The notes beneath the pieces were generated by a model, which saw only the letters and a list, made by a program, of their open reading frames with translations, searched no databases and was not told where the DNA came from. 64,000 nucleotides of DNA from Fasciola hepatica (taxonomy: Eukaryota; Platyhelminthes; Trematoda; Plagiorchiida; Fasciolidae). The stretch spans positions 806,001-870,000 of the forward strand of contig CANUEZ040000071.1 in NCBI GenBank assembly GCA_948099385.1, given 5' to 3'. How positions within the stretch are numbered: position 1 is the stretch's first letter; the number at the start of each line of letters is the position of its first letter. Below, one piece after another: positions 1 to 11,779 of this stretch. The position numbers and the translations under genes are program-made.

Positions 1-830
1 CGGAGCACAAGCATGGTCAGTGCAACCAGAAAGCAATCCGCTCGGCTGTGGATAGGATTCACTGTTTTACTGCTTTGAAGCTGCTTTTTGTCACTCGATA
101 TATGACCACGAAGGCACTCTCTTTTGGTAGCCTGCTACCCTTACCGATCGCATTGGCCAAGATTGCACCGGTGACGGTTTTGTGGATTCCTTTTGCTGAG
201 CAGCTAGAGCTGTGCTCCTGAACCCGCCCAGAGACACTGTCACTTGTTCTTCCCACGTACCCAGCTCTACAGGATGGTTGGGCAGTCTTCCCTTAGGACT
301 CAGTTGCAAGCATGGATAAGAGTTGTACAAGATTAAGATTTAGGCCTAGCTAAACGGGGTTGCGACTGCAAGCATTGTCCAAGATCTCGGCGGTTCCGAA
401 GCCAAGTCCCTTCCAAGTTTTATGTTCAAGTAAATTGGCTTTTCGAGCTAGTTGGGGATTCGCGCAGGGAGACAATGTCCTTGTGCTCTCGGAAGAAGTT
501 CCGTGGAGACCAGTTTCCTTGTAGTGCACTGCAGGCTGTTTCTATCGTTTCGGAGGACTTGTTTTCAGGGCGAGCCTATTGCACCCTCCAGTTGTGACGT
601 CGCACTACACTTCTTTCTTGTTGTATAGGTACGAAACTTTAACGGTGGGTATATTGCCTGAGGCAGGTTGGTTTGTTGCGGATATTCCGCTCTTTCGATC
701 GGTCCGAGCTTCCTTTTATAACGTCTAAGAATTGTATCAATTCTTTTATCTCTGATTCTATGGGCGACTTTAGATTCTGAAGCAACCCACCGAACACCTG
801 TGCTACCGAGTGCACAGGGCATGCGCAAAG
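1..830 (-). pseudogene. Penelope-like element remnant, GIY-YIG endonuclease end (partial)
   Basis: On the minus strand, around 259-200, the frame reads CRAGYVGRTSDSVSGRVQEH. This is the core of a GIY-YIG nuclease as found C-terminal to the reverse transcriptase in Penelope-like retroelements. Further along the same frame come a conserved-looking AIL block, an FVVIYRV block at about 107-85, and after one stop ILSTAERIAFWLH then PCLC near 50-5. The last two resemble the AEA-A-I and P-LC motifs that end these proteins. Minus-strand reading at 828-565 (basic, KVAHRI near its start) could be the linker between RT and nuclease, but this part is uncertain. The copy has stops and frameshifts and runs off the left edge. 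The family is known; the assignment here rests on motif recognition only. Confidence 0.6.
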
Positions 831-3800
831 TACGAGGCAGAAAGAATCACCAATGTATCCTTTTCACATCGACGATCAGCCGATGGTTAGACTAAACGAT
901 TTCTGTTCGTTTTTGCCATGAATGTATCAGCAAGCAGGGGATTAAGTCGGGATCTCACTAGCATGCTATTTTTTTGTCTGTGGGTGTTACATTTGGAATG
1001 GAACAGCACAAAATCAGTTCTTGGCTCTTTTCTGTTGGTGTCCTATGTTGATTTCTTCAGCTGATGTATCCCAAATATTATCTATTGTTTCCGATAAAAG
1101 GGGAAAAAAGCTACCCAAGCACATTTTTCAGGGTCATCAGAGCTAAAAAATCGGGCGAATATGACGAGCTTAGGTGTGCCACGTTCAAACTCAGCGCCAG
1201 CAATCCAAGTCCTAAACACAAGGTGCAAATATTCTCCGGTTTTCTCACTCCCTGCCGAACATGAGGCGAATTCAGTTTCCAGTACGGCTAGCACCATGGC
1301 CGTGCCGCAAGCCCGAAAAAAGTGGTCAAGTATTGGTTTCATCAGGATTATCAGGTCCTAAGGCCTTTCATATGGGGGGGGAGGTTTCACCCTTTTAATA
1401 GTATTCTGTAAACAATGGGTCACAGGAGTCCCAAAACAACTTCGTTTAATGTGGGGCATTCTCCTGAAAAACTTTCGTGCCCAGTATCAGCATATCAAAA
1501 CCACCAACACTGTTGATCCCTTTTTAAATAAGATAATTTCAGCTCTCTTGGTTGATTCCACTTAGAGAACCCTCGGAAGATGGAACTTTTTCACAGTTTC
1601 AATTGAAGATGTCATTGGATCTCGTAAAATGGGGAAACTTCTGTAGGTAGTTTTTCATGACAAGGTTTCATAATTTATTCCATAAGAGGTTTGTACATAT
1701 ATTCTTGCAGAACGACTCATCTCCTAATAATTCACCCCAAAGCTCGCGAGACCAGTTCTTGGTCTAGTTTATACTGTTACCCCTGTAGTGCATATTTAAA
1801 CATAATCGCTCAAGTTACGGTTTCGAAGATAGGTAAGGTGCTGTCTACACCCTGGCTGTTTGGGGCAAAATTGCAACATGTGATGGCGCATAAAACGAAC
1901 AACTACTTCACCGCCTTTATGATGGATTCCAAGCCAATCTGACTGTAAAAACTGTGAAGAAAGAAGACAAACTAAATGTATGATACCTTGTACGAACGTT
2001 GTATTCTCAGTGACATAAGGGTTAATTCAGTGTGAAAAAAGTTTGTTCTATTTCCTTTCAGATGCTCAAATTCCCTCGTAGTTGTGGCCGACGTGTAGTG
2101 GCAAAAAATTAATTTCGTCCGCATTTCGAATGTGACTGTACCTCCCATGCAATCTGACTGCAAATATCACTGTCCTAAAAAGTTGCCATCACTTGCTAGT
2201 TTTAGTTCACATAAAATTATGTAATTCTTCTTCAAAGCAGCCCTGCACAAGCAAAAGAAGTGCTTGCCTTGCATTCGTCTCGACCTCGCACACTCTGCAG
2301 CTAGTGACATATTTAGGCGCCTTCCGACCTCCCAGCCCCAGCCAAGTTAGTTGCAGCTGGGTACTTCTGGTGTGGCTAGCAAAAAGATATATTTGACTGA
2401 GGCTAGCTCTCGTGTTCAGTGTCAACGACCGAAGATAAGCGGACACACAACTGATCCAATAAACCGCGTCCCAGTGGTGTCATTTCGGAGTTCCCACACC
2501 CATATGAATATCTTATGTCCACCCACGCTCCAAAACAGGATTCTCTACATCTTTACCATGGCCAGTCCTTGCATCAGTTGGCCAGAGACTGTTCTTACTG
2601 CCACTGTAGAGACAGAAGCTTTATTGGCCGCCTTTACGGAAAGTTGAATTTCGCAGTATAATTGACCTGCAGCGGAAAATGCTGATCGCGGTGCACAACT
2701 TCAGGCACACCTGTTTGCAGATACACTGTTTTGGTTAGGTTGTCACTGTTCTCCCACGACGGCATATCATTTAGCGGCCAACGATGTGGTTAGGCATTTT
2801 CCTAGGCAGTTCAAGGCTCGATCACCGCCTCCGACAGCTCCAATTGCGTACCAGCGATCCTGATCATTCTCTTAGGTTTAGTTCTTTTTTATAAGCCGGA
2901 TATCAAAGAATCGGTCATGGAACTGGCTTTTGGCCATACTCTCCGGCCACGTGGCGATTACTTGGCTATGGGCCGCGTGAGTGACGACGGTTGTGCTTCA
3001 AACGGGTAACAGCTGGAGACAGAGATGCCCCTTTTGCGAATGCATACGCCACAACCATATCTCCGATAAGCCTTCATTCCACCAGGGCTGCTGACTCGTG
3101 CCCACTTCTCGTTACTTATGCACAAAGCTAGAACATCTCTGTAGTGTTTTAACGAGGTCCATCATAGGTACTGGAGTGACTCGATCGTATCCGCAGCTTT
3201 CGTCCAAAGGGCAAACATAAAATCATATCTATAGCGACCCTCAGGCTGTGCACTTCGACGATAATCTAGAAAAGGAGAAACCGCCCAAAGATAACGCTCC
3301 TTCGTTCCGTCACACATCTAATGCTGCCTCGGCGCCTTGAACAAGGCAACTCGAAACGTTAGAGCTACAGCAAACAACGCGATCAAGCCCTCTGTTCACC
3401 GGTCAAAACCAACCATTTACTTACTCCATTTAGTATTTTATTTCGCCAAGTGACTTCTCATAAGCAGCTTTGAAAACCAAAGAGGCAAACTAATAGTAAA
3501 TATCGAAATTTCTGATCTGCATCAACCTGCCCCATAAATTTCCCTTCATTTTGGTTGCGCTCACTCATCGCGTGCTAATTTGCTTTTTTTGATCTTCCAC
3601 TGCGTGTATGGGCACAGACTACAGGGAAAACCCAAAGGTTTGTATGAGTAGCTTGGATGTATACACTCTATTCAGCGGTTGCCAGGTGGAGGCATGGTAA
3701 ATGACAGCTGAGCCCGTGCGCACTTGGCTACGAAAGTGCATTGTGGAATTGTGAAAGTTCCCCCAGATAAATGATCACGTATTAAACTCGTGAGGCTGAT

Positions 3801-3917
3801 AGGACGGAGTGCATGGTACCCCTTGAGTTAGATGGAACGTTCAGTTTGGTAGTCTCATCCTGAAATAATTCATGTGGTGATCATAAGGTGAGGGCAAGTC
3901 AAAAAATAGCGAATCGA
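831..3917. other. No recognisable gene
   Basis: Only short open frames on both strands, none with a motif I recognise. A plus-strand phrase near 3640-3700 (SLDVYTLFSG) recalls the first Asp motif of Penelope-type reverse transcriptases, but its surroundings do not follow. The stretch is probably old degraded repeat DNA or intergenic DNA. Confidence 0.5.
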
Positions 3918-3920
3918 CCA

Positions 3921-4250
3921 GCGAAGAGCCGGTTTACATGAACCCTAAAGCCAAAACAAGATTCATTCGCGGCTTCTACGGTACTCAGTTAAAAATCGCA
4001 AAAAGAACATATACATACAAACCTTAAGTACGAGGCCAAATAGACTCATCAGTAAAACCCATAGGTTCAAAATCCCGCAGTTCAAGAACGATGGTCGAAG
4101 ACGGTTAAGGGCCAAATTCGAATGTCTCACACGAACAAATAAAAGTGCAAACGTGTTGTCTACTGACGAGCTTAGCAAAGTAATGCCGAATTTATTCACA
4201 TTCACGAGGTGTGCAAAATATTTGGAAGGATTTTCAATGCTCGCCCTTTA
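3921..4250 (+). repeat. Dispersed repeat R1, copy a
   Basis: This segment aligns over about 330 bp with 53581-53920, with 37510-37800 and, in reverse complement, with 41671-42046. Shared stretches include AAGATTCATTCG/AAGACTGATTCG near the left end, CCAAATAGACTC in the middle and GGAAGGATTTTCA near the right end. It has no open frame common to the copies and no clear terminal inverted repeats, so it may be a SINE or a MITE-like element of unknown type. It lies just upstream of CR1-A1. Confidence 0.75.
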
Positions 4251-4483
4251 CAAGCATGACTCTCTTTGATACAAATATTTGTGGCTCAGGCTGCTATATA
4301 TAGATTTCGACATGCTTGTTAGGGACGTATTTGGTAAATGGTTGCCCGTCCGCTGTTTAATGTTTGCAGGCAAAATGCTCACTCACGGCCCGAGTGGAGC
4401 AGGGAAAACAGGATGACACTGTAAAACCACAACTAGTCAATGGGGATTTTATTACTGGCTGAGCAGAAATCAGGAACTGCGGG

Positions 4484-5530
4484 GTGAAAGTGAAAACTAA
4501 TAGAAAAAGCCAACTTTTCTGTAAGGATGGGTATAACATGTGGGAGCCTGTTACATCAACGTGGAAAAACCTCCGGAGAGAAGGCCCCTCTCCGGAGGGG
4601 CAGATCGGACGTGTAGATGGAGCAACTCATTGGCGAGACACAGAGGTCGTGGCTGGCGGGGGCAGAAGATATTTTCCCTATAACGTAGGGGCAAATTCGT
4701 GAACGACGTATAATCAGATGAAATGTAAGCCTTTGACACGCGAATAAGGTTCCTAAGATGGTGGGCTCACTCGCTCTGAGGCTGATAGTCAGGTGTCACA
4801 GAATAGGATTGCAGCGGGAAACCCAACCTCAACCGCCACGACCTAGATTGGTGGTGTTTCACAGCATCTACGCGGGTATATGTCACCGTCTACGGCTCGT
4901 GCGGTGAAGGTGAATGCTTGCAGTATGGCACTGTTTAGCTCTATGGTCGCACTTTTTTGAAATCGGCCCACACTAATGCTGATCTGAGTGCGGCTGGTTT
5001 CTGGCCCAGGTGGCCTGCTCTCCAGAGAGCATGAATGGTGATGTTACCTCTCAGTGGGTCAAAGCTCATAGCTCACGGCGGAACTGAGCCCCTCACTATA
5101 GCGACAAACACCGAGAAAAATCATTTCAGAAGCACCTTACGTCATAAAAATGAAAGCCGGGGATTTAATTACGCGTTCAGTCAAGTGGAGGCTTTACTGT
5201 TGCAACTGGGTAAACCCCCGACATTAAGTCAGAATCGATAAAACCACCTTCAGGCAATCCATACGAGAAGGGAAACCAGAAGGATGGCAAAGCCAAGCTG
5301 GGCTGAAGTGGTCGCAGTTCTGGTTCAGGGCCTCCATAAGCCGGCACAAACAGAGGTGTTGGCCACCGTTCACAAGCAGTCGGAGATATAGCAGATCGGT
5401 GATTACGCAACAAACGGGCAAAGTAATACCATAGATGACATTCAGAAAGCCATAGTGCGGACAACCGCAGTGACAAATTACGGGGCGTCACCTCGGAGGT
5501 TGCTTTCGAGGGCAAATGAGACGTAAAAAT
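4484..5530 (+). pseudogene. CR1-A1 ORF1 remnant (nucleic-acid-binding protein)
   Basis: ORF1 proteins of CR1 elements bind the element RNA in a ribonucleoprotein. The region aligns with the middle and tail of ORF1 in CR1-E. The clearest block is at about 4760-4870, where the broken frames give an R-C-HRIG stretch, then a proline/arginine-rich PPRP stretch and a VVFHS-like block, as at 57985-58085 in E. The tail, near 5480, matches the end of E ORF1. No PHD finger is visible here. Many stops and frameshifts are present. Confidence 0.6.
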
Positions 5531-5559
5531 ATTATTTAGGTCAACATTATCGGGAGCCG

Positions 5560-7225
5560 TCAGTTGGTATAAAAGTGCCTGCAGCTTCTGAGGTAAAAGG
5601 AGAGAGCTGAAGACTTGGATAGCAGAGTCCGATGTCATTACTTTGGTTGAAACCTGAACGAAGCAAGAGAATGACAACGTATTGTTCCAGGGATATGCTG
5701 CATTTAGGCGATGTTGGAAGGGCGGAGGACAAGAGAGCGGGGTGGCATCACCGACAAGGACCGACTCAAGCCACTGAGGAGCTCTGTTCAAAGATAGTTC
5801 GGCCAGTCTGTTGGTCACGTCACGCTTCATTCGGGACCTGTCTAAGACGGTCCGCGTTACACACACCTACGGGATGCCCGGAGGGTCAGAGAAGGAAGAC
5901 AGAACTTCTACAGTTTTTGCAAGCTTTTACCACAGACGAGAGATTTCTTATTGATAAAAGATTTCTACCTGCCAGAAATCCTTTGGAAAAATGAGACCAC
6001 ACCAAGAGAATCCATCGGTAACAAACAGTTGTATTGGTTTTAGCTCTACGCACTCATGCAAAAATGGTCGCTTGTCACCAGACAGAGAGGGGGCAAGGTC
6101 CACCCCTGCTTGGTTTAGTCTTAGGGCGGTTTCAAGGAGATTTATGGGAAAATAAGATGTAAGAGCCACTGGGATAACGTGACTATGATATTCTTAACGT
6201 CACACTAAGCTTCAGCAAAGCACTGACCGAAAATGCTTTATGTCCGTGCAATGGTGGAGTCGATGTCGACGGACCAAAGAGGGCAGCGGATGGAATACAG
6301 CGGACACCAAGCCACATAATCCCTTCGCCAGACGAAAGCTGGGACAAGACCAAAGTTGGGGTTACTCCAGCTTACAGAGGAGTTTCTGACCTCGAGGTCA
6401 GCTAGAAGTAGAAATCGACCTCCGTGGTGGGAGGTCAAAGCACACAAAACCACAGCAATAAGCGGGTAACCGTGTGAAGCGCCTGGGCGGCGCAAAACCT
6501 AACAGGCTTTGGATAGATATAGGGGGCAAGAAACAGCCCACACTCCAAAGAGCACAGACGTTTTCTTTTTAGTGCAGGTTAGTTGCACCTATCCGTACAA
6601 ACATTGAGCGGTTCGATGCGCAGGTCCAATCCCAAAGGCGTAGGACAGAAAGAGCATGACCCATAGAAGAGGCGCGCGGGTGACTGGCTATGGAAGAAGA
6701 GAAGGCGTACGAGCAGTTGACCCTTTCAAGAATTCATCTCAGCCAGCGAATAATGTAGGAAAAGTAATGGAGGAAACTCGAGCTCCACAGACGCTGCAAT
6801 CCATTGTAGACGAAGAAGGAGTTTACTCGGAGCCGCTCGTTCCGAACAGAGGCGACTCCGCGGGACCAAAGGAGGTGTACCCGGACATCACTCGGCCTCT
6901 GCCCGGGGTCCTAATAGCTCCGGCAACACTGTGTAAAACATCACTTAGAGGGAAACTTGCCGTAAGTGTGGATGAAGGCCACAGTGGTAAATAAACGCGG
7001 GATGGGACCCTAACTAAATGCTGAAGATTATGGGCCGCTCAGCTCAGATTCATTTTAGTGAAATTGCCTGAAATGAATAGTTAGGAGGCTGATCTCTAGG
7101 CAACCAGTGCAGTATAACCTCACACCAGGAGCACAACATGGGCTCGTGGAAGGACGATCTTGTCTGGTGAATCTCTTGTCGTTAACCAGTTGCCCGGGCA
7201 AAGGGCAGTAGATGGAGGTCAGCTA
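5560..7225 (+). pseudogene. CR1-A1 ORF2 remnant: APE endonuclease and start of reverse transcriptase
   Basis: APE-type endonucleases nick target DNA for target-primed reverse transcription. At 5630-5710 the frames read ITLVET followed by a stop (the TETW region) and then FQGYAA, as in E. Near 5940-5995 a shifted frame carries a -D-FYLPEILW- block, matching the GD-NLPEI-W motif. The following segments align with the endonuclease tail and linker of E (59400-60300). The RT part ends near 7225, before the first catalytic Asp motif. A 229-residue open frame on the opposite strand (5177-5866) lies across this region and is treated as a shadow. Confidence 0.65.
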
Positions 7226-9760
7226 CATAGAATTCTGAGAGGCTTTCAATTCAACCAAGATGAGCACTCGCAGTGCTCATATGTGCGCATTTACGATCAT
7301 CCTTACGGGCAGAAGGGTGACATTGTCTGTGTCTACAGGGCACCAAGTAGAAACCATGACTGAACTAGTTAAGGAGACACAAAAGACCCTCACAATGGGT
7401 GACCTCAATCTTCCGCAAACTAACTGGGCGGTTGAAATTCGCCTGCCGGGATCGGAGATGGAAACATAAGTGGAATGGATACATGCCAAAGCATTGCACC
7501 AGCGCATTAGGGAAAACACCAGACGTAGGGCTGGATGCGTTCCATCTTTGCTGGATCTAGCAACAACGAATCTCCCCGACGGTGTCTAGACAGCTTTACT
7601 GTGCACCGCTGGGCAAGAGTGACCACGTGTGCCAAATCCACCCTTTACAAGCGGCAACCCAAGTTATCTTCAAGGCTGTTTAGGAATTTTGTTAGTGGGG
7701 ACATAGATTGGCTTCGCAATAGGTCGACATGGCTGCCCCGGGATACGGTAGAGGAGCCACTGTTGAGCAGCTCTGGCAGGTCATGTAGGGATCTCTGACT
7801 GCTCTCCAGGAAGAGTTCGCATTCTTGAAACGAAGGAGTGGGGAGGGAAAACCTATGTGGTGGAAGGGTGCAACAGCCAAGGCCATCAAACGTAGAAACC
7901 GCAGCTGGAACCAGTACAAAGCTTCCGGCAGCCGCCTGGCCTGGAACCGGTAAACAAAGCTTAAAAACGAGACTGTTAGCGTCTGCCAACTTCCAAGCCA
8001 GAATATGAGCTCAGATTTGCCCGGTGTTAAGACAGCAGCCGAAAACATCACATATATATATGCAGTCGAAAGGCTCAACGAAGAATTTCGTAGGTCTACC
8101 GTCCACTAGGAACAACTGTATAGCCACTGATAACCGGGGCGAATCAGACTCTCTGAGGAAATACTTGGGTAGCTTATATAGGATGGAGAATGAGATTCGC
8201 ATCGATCTGGCTCCGATGAATCTCCCTCCGCAGTTAAGCAAGACAAATCCCTCAGAGGGAAGTATGCGTAGTTATATACGGGAATTAAACAGCCACTAGG
8301 CAGCGGGTCCAGAAGGCATCCATTCAGGTGTCATCAAAGCGTTGGCGGATATCATAGAACCATCGGTATGCAGGCTGTACAGGGCCACGTCGGACCGGAG
8401 TAAGCCGCCTCAGGAATGGAAGGTCTAAGCCACCGTGGAGGTACGTGAGAGTGGACCTAGGTCGGCTATGCATAAGTACAGGCCGGCAAGCCTAACCAGC
8501 ATATTTTGTAAAGTCCTTGAGAAGGTCATCCGTGCCCGTGTCTGTCAGCGCCTACTGGAGAGGTCCGTGCTAGGTCCGGCCCAGCATAGAGTTCTGAACG
8601 ATAGATCTTGTCTGACCAATATCTTGTGCTTCCTAAATGAAGTGACTTGAAGACTGTACGAAGGTGAGCTAGTTGAGGTATGCAACCTCGGTCTCAGTAA
8701 GGCTTTTAACTCCGTTAATCATCGTCTTTTGCTGTGTAAGATGTAGACTTTTGGAGTAGGTGGGCTGGTGTGTAGGTGGCTGGCGAAGCTCCTTTCCCAC
8801 AGGACGTTTTACGTCAAAGTAGAGGACAAGTGCTCCAGTTTGGTGAATGTCACCAGTGGTGTAACTCAGGGATCCGTCCTAAACCCGGTGTTTTTTTGTT
8901 GCTTGTTTAAGACCTGGCACCCGTTATTCAATTCTCTGGCTTTATTTTCGCGGATAGAGTGAAGATTGTTGGATCTGAGTGTAGGATGGAGTGAGGCAGG
9001 GAAATAGGAGCCGTCCAGGACATCCAAATGGGGATTACCAAGGAAAGTTGGAGGAAGCCTTTTTTTGTCAAGGAAAACTGGAAGCCTAACAGTCACTCAT
9101 GACCAAGAGCTATTCACCTTAAGGGCAGTCAGTAGGGTTAAAGAACTTGGGGTCATTACGAACAGTGATTTATATTGGTCGACCCGTGAAAAGCTGCCCC
9201 TTGGTGGGCTCGTGGTTAATTCCTTAGACTGCGATCGGTATTGTCTTGTCGGAACCTGGAAATGTTCGTACTCGTTTAGATGCCTACAGCACGACCTCAC
9301 TTAGGAGGTAGAGTGCAGGCTTGGTTGACCTTCCACGAAAAGTGAGCCGCCTGCTTACAGGAAGTTCAAAGTCTCGCCAAGAGAATTGTTGATGGGCAGG
9401 TAGTAAGACGCACGAGCAGAGACTATGTGATCTGAATCTTATTTCGTTTAAAGGAGGAGACATCGAGGGAATCTCGTAGAAACGTCCAAGGTGATGGAGG
9501 GCTTTTCTGGTCTAAAACGGACAGTCTATTCCAAGTGGCTTTAGATTCCAGAACAACGGGACACTAAAAGAAGCTGACGAAGGTTCAAACTAAGTTGATT
9601 GCTAGATCGCACTTCTTCAGCAACAGGATAGTGAACAGTTGGAATGTTCTGACTGGTGGAATGATAGAACTTCAGACCTTCCAGTCCTTCATAGGTGCCC
9701 TAGATTGCAAGCAGCACGAGATATTTCCTTGTAGTGAGCTTTCACTGTGTTAACAATATG
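7226..9760 (+). pseudogene. CR1-like LINE copy A2: 5'-truncated ORF2 (endonuclease and reverse transcriptase)
   Basis: The copy starts inside the endonuclease: 7255-7345 gives an IYDHPYGQKGDIVCVYRAP block and 7385-7435 gives MGDLNLPQTNW, the GD-NLP-W motif; the earlier TETW motif is missing. The RT follows: a KVLEKVIRARV block at about 8510, the first-Asp motif degraded to NLGLSKAFNSVNH near 8685-8725, SGVTQGSVLNP near 8850-8885, and the FADD box altered to FADR near 8950. VKELGVI at about 9140 is the RT-thumb DLGV block. The C-terminal part (9440-9720) aligns with 61340-61580 of E in several frames. Multiple stops are present. It belongs to a different subfamily from A1. Confidence 0.8.
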
Positions 9761-10604
9761 GATGGCGGGTAGCTCTGTGGTCCGTCTGTAGTATGTTTTA
9801 ATCGACGTTTTCGCTTATTGCGTACTGTCTCATTGAATGCTCATGATGCATAAAGTCTCTCGCAGTTGATATGCGATGAGGTATTCCGTTTCACTATCAT
9901 TTTTACCGGGGATTCGACGAAAAACACTGGGCGGTGGTGGTTGCATAACCGGTGTGCATACCGTCTAGAGAATTCTGGGCGCCCGACTGGCCGTGGCCAT
10001 TATCTGCCCCGTGCAAACTTAACTGAACTGAGCTGAGCAGGTTTCTGGACATGGGGACTGTTGGTAAGACGAGCCAACGGGCAAGTAACTTCCCAACAAG
10101 ACAAACGTTTAGTTCTAAGCCAAATCGGAAGGTGTAACCATCGGGCAGCAACAAAGCTCGGTGAAAGGCCCTTTGTTTTTCATCATCTTCATAAAAGTTC
10201 TGGTGCGCGGGATTGCCAAGCCAGTCTGATGACTGCGCCGCTTTACGTAGAAATTGTTATCCGTCTTACCTAGTTCCTTTCGTTGGATTATTCAGTACAT
10301 TCTGGTCTGAACCTGTCCAAAAGTAGTGTTATCACCTTTGCCTAGGTAACCTCCACGAATATTTGTCTGGCTAAGGCCCCAATAAGCTAGTTTGCACACA
10401 TATCTATTGCCAATACGTTTTGTATCTCTTAAGAGGAAGTGACCTACGACTTCGTGAAAAGTGCTGAAGTTTTCAGAAGCCACTTTCAAGACTCACAACC
10501 TTTACGGATTCCTAACTATAACTTCCTGCCCAGTGTGAATAACCTTATTTTCTTCTGCTTCGTACCATTTCTAGCCAGCTGCTGAACCGGGAGGCGCCTG
10601 TTGC
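9761..10604. other. No recognisable gene
   Basis: This is the likely 3' region of A2 followed by unassigned sequence. Short open frames on both strands (for example 9903-10154 minus and 10061-10273 plus) show no motif I know. Confidence 0.5.
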
Positions 10605-10989
10605 TTGCTATTGCTCATATATGTCCACTATTCCTCTTTCTTCAAGCTGTACTTATTTCCTCCTCAATGCTTACGCTCTGTTTTACCTCTGTTCTCTCCA
10701 TTCAAGGTACCGGCTGCAATTTTACGGATTACGGTGGACAAACCTGTCTTCATACATACCTCTGAATCATCTAGCCCTACCACATTCCTCCACTCTAGGC
10801 CTCCGCACTCCCCGCCGATCAGTAACTTTTCTCATCTACTCCACGCCCATGAATGCCGGACTACCTGCCTTTGCCGCCCCATACCCAACAAAACTAGTCA
10901 TTTCTCCCAAGCCTTTCACTATAAAGCGCCACTTAGCCACCAGGTCTTGCTCTGCTACATCAACGAACATCCAGGGCGATGTGCATAGC

Positions 10990-11500
10990 AGGTTTGCTGA
11001 CCTTACACAACAGGTAGGTTCGTTTGAATAGCCAGTCAAGGCTCTTGACACAGTAGCTGGACTTCTAAAGCCGCTGGTACAGCTGACTGAGCCATCTACG
11101 ATAACCGCGAGCTGTAAGTTAGTTGCCCCGTTTAACTTTATTTACAGTACATCTGAAATCACAAGGCAAATAGCGCGTTTAAACCACGCTGTTTTATTTA
11201 ACATTTCCGATAGAAGCCCGCTCAGCATAGTAAGCAGTGCCCTTCTGAAGGCCGCCAACATGGAACAAGTAATTAGCCATAGCACCGGACTATGCAGACG
11301 AACAAGACGAAACCAATACCCAAGCTTTTTCAGAACTCGGAGGCACTAACAGCCAGTGAAATTATTCAAAGGCGGAGCTGTATTGCCGTTAACTCTGCAC
11401 CCAAGAACTTCAGGATTACATCTGACAAAAAGCCGCCACAAAGAGAAGTGTTGAAAGAACTGAATTCCTAAAACTTTGGGGCCGTAAACCTCCAAAAAGA
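10990..11500 (+). pseudogene. Type B ORF1 remnant (B1)
   Basis: Near 11165-11260 the reading ITRQIARLNHAVLFNISD followed by an alternating LL-KAAN stretch matches the corresponding block of the B2 copy at 21290-21375 (IHKRMAKAKNAMLLNIPG then TKAC). The pattern of basic residues followed by a hydrophobic strand resembles the first strand of the RRM-like fold in LINE ORF1 proteins. That is an inference. The frame is broken and continues only in pieces. Confidence 0.5.
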
Positions 11501-11779
11501 TGACCACACACGGCATTCTTCCAAGTCATCCCAAGCAGCCGACGTCCACTGACCAACGGCAACTTGAAGTGGACCTTGATGCAATGCCTGGACCTTTCCC
11601 CAATCTGTCAGTCTCCAAGAGCCCGGACTGATCAGTTCCTCGTGAGCACTTTTGGCTCGATTCCTCTGAGCCCTGCGCTCCAGCCGAGCATACTACATCA
11701 TAAACAGCAACATAAGCATCGCGACTTGTCCAACCTAGTGACCCCACTTGGGTTTTCTAAGGTGACACAAACCAACGTA

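Larger units (their letters stand above)
4360..7225 (+). mobile_element. CR1-like LINE copy A1 (3'-truncated)
   Basis: This is a degenerate non-LTR retrotransposon of the same subfamily as CR1-E (56903-61789). Collinear similarity to E runs from the ORF1 middle to just before the RT first-Asp motif: 4730-4875 matches 57955-58090, 5480-5505 matches 58685-58710, 5655-5705 matches 58880-58910, and 7130-7200 matches 60475-60550. At about 7225 the similarity stops inside the RT and a different CR1 copy (A2) begins in its endonuclease. A1 is therefore chimerically joined to A2. The start of A1 is vague. Confidence 0.75.

Noticed and set aside
3630..3720. SLDVYTLFSG as a Penelope RT first-Asp motif on the plus strand
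   Set aside because: The preceding and following RT blocks are absent and the copy at 1-830 is on the other strand; a ten-residue phrase is not enough.
4055..4080. Pol III B box in R1 (GGTTCAAAATCCC)
   Set aside because: It has an extra base relative to the consensus, and the other R1 copies do not keep it.
5177..5866. 229-residue open frame on the minus strand
   Set aside because: It lies opposite the CR1-A1 ORF1/endonuclease region, whose plus-strand reading matches CR1-E. No motif is seen in the minus frame.
10605..11031. Two overlapping plus-strand frames of 127 and 136 residues
   Set aside because: C/T-rich strand composition gives few stops in several frames at once; no domain is visible. 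Treated as the leader of type B copy B1.
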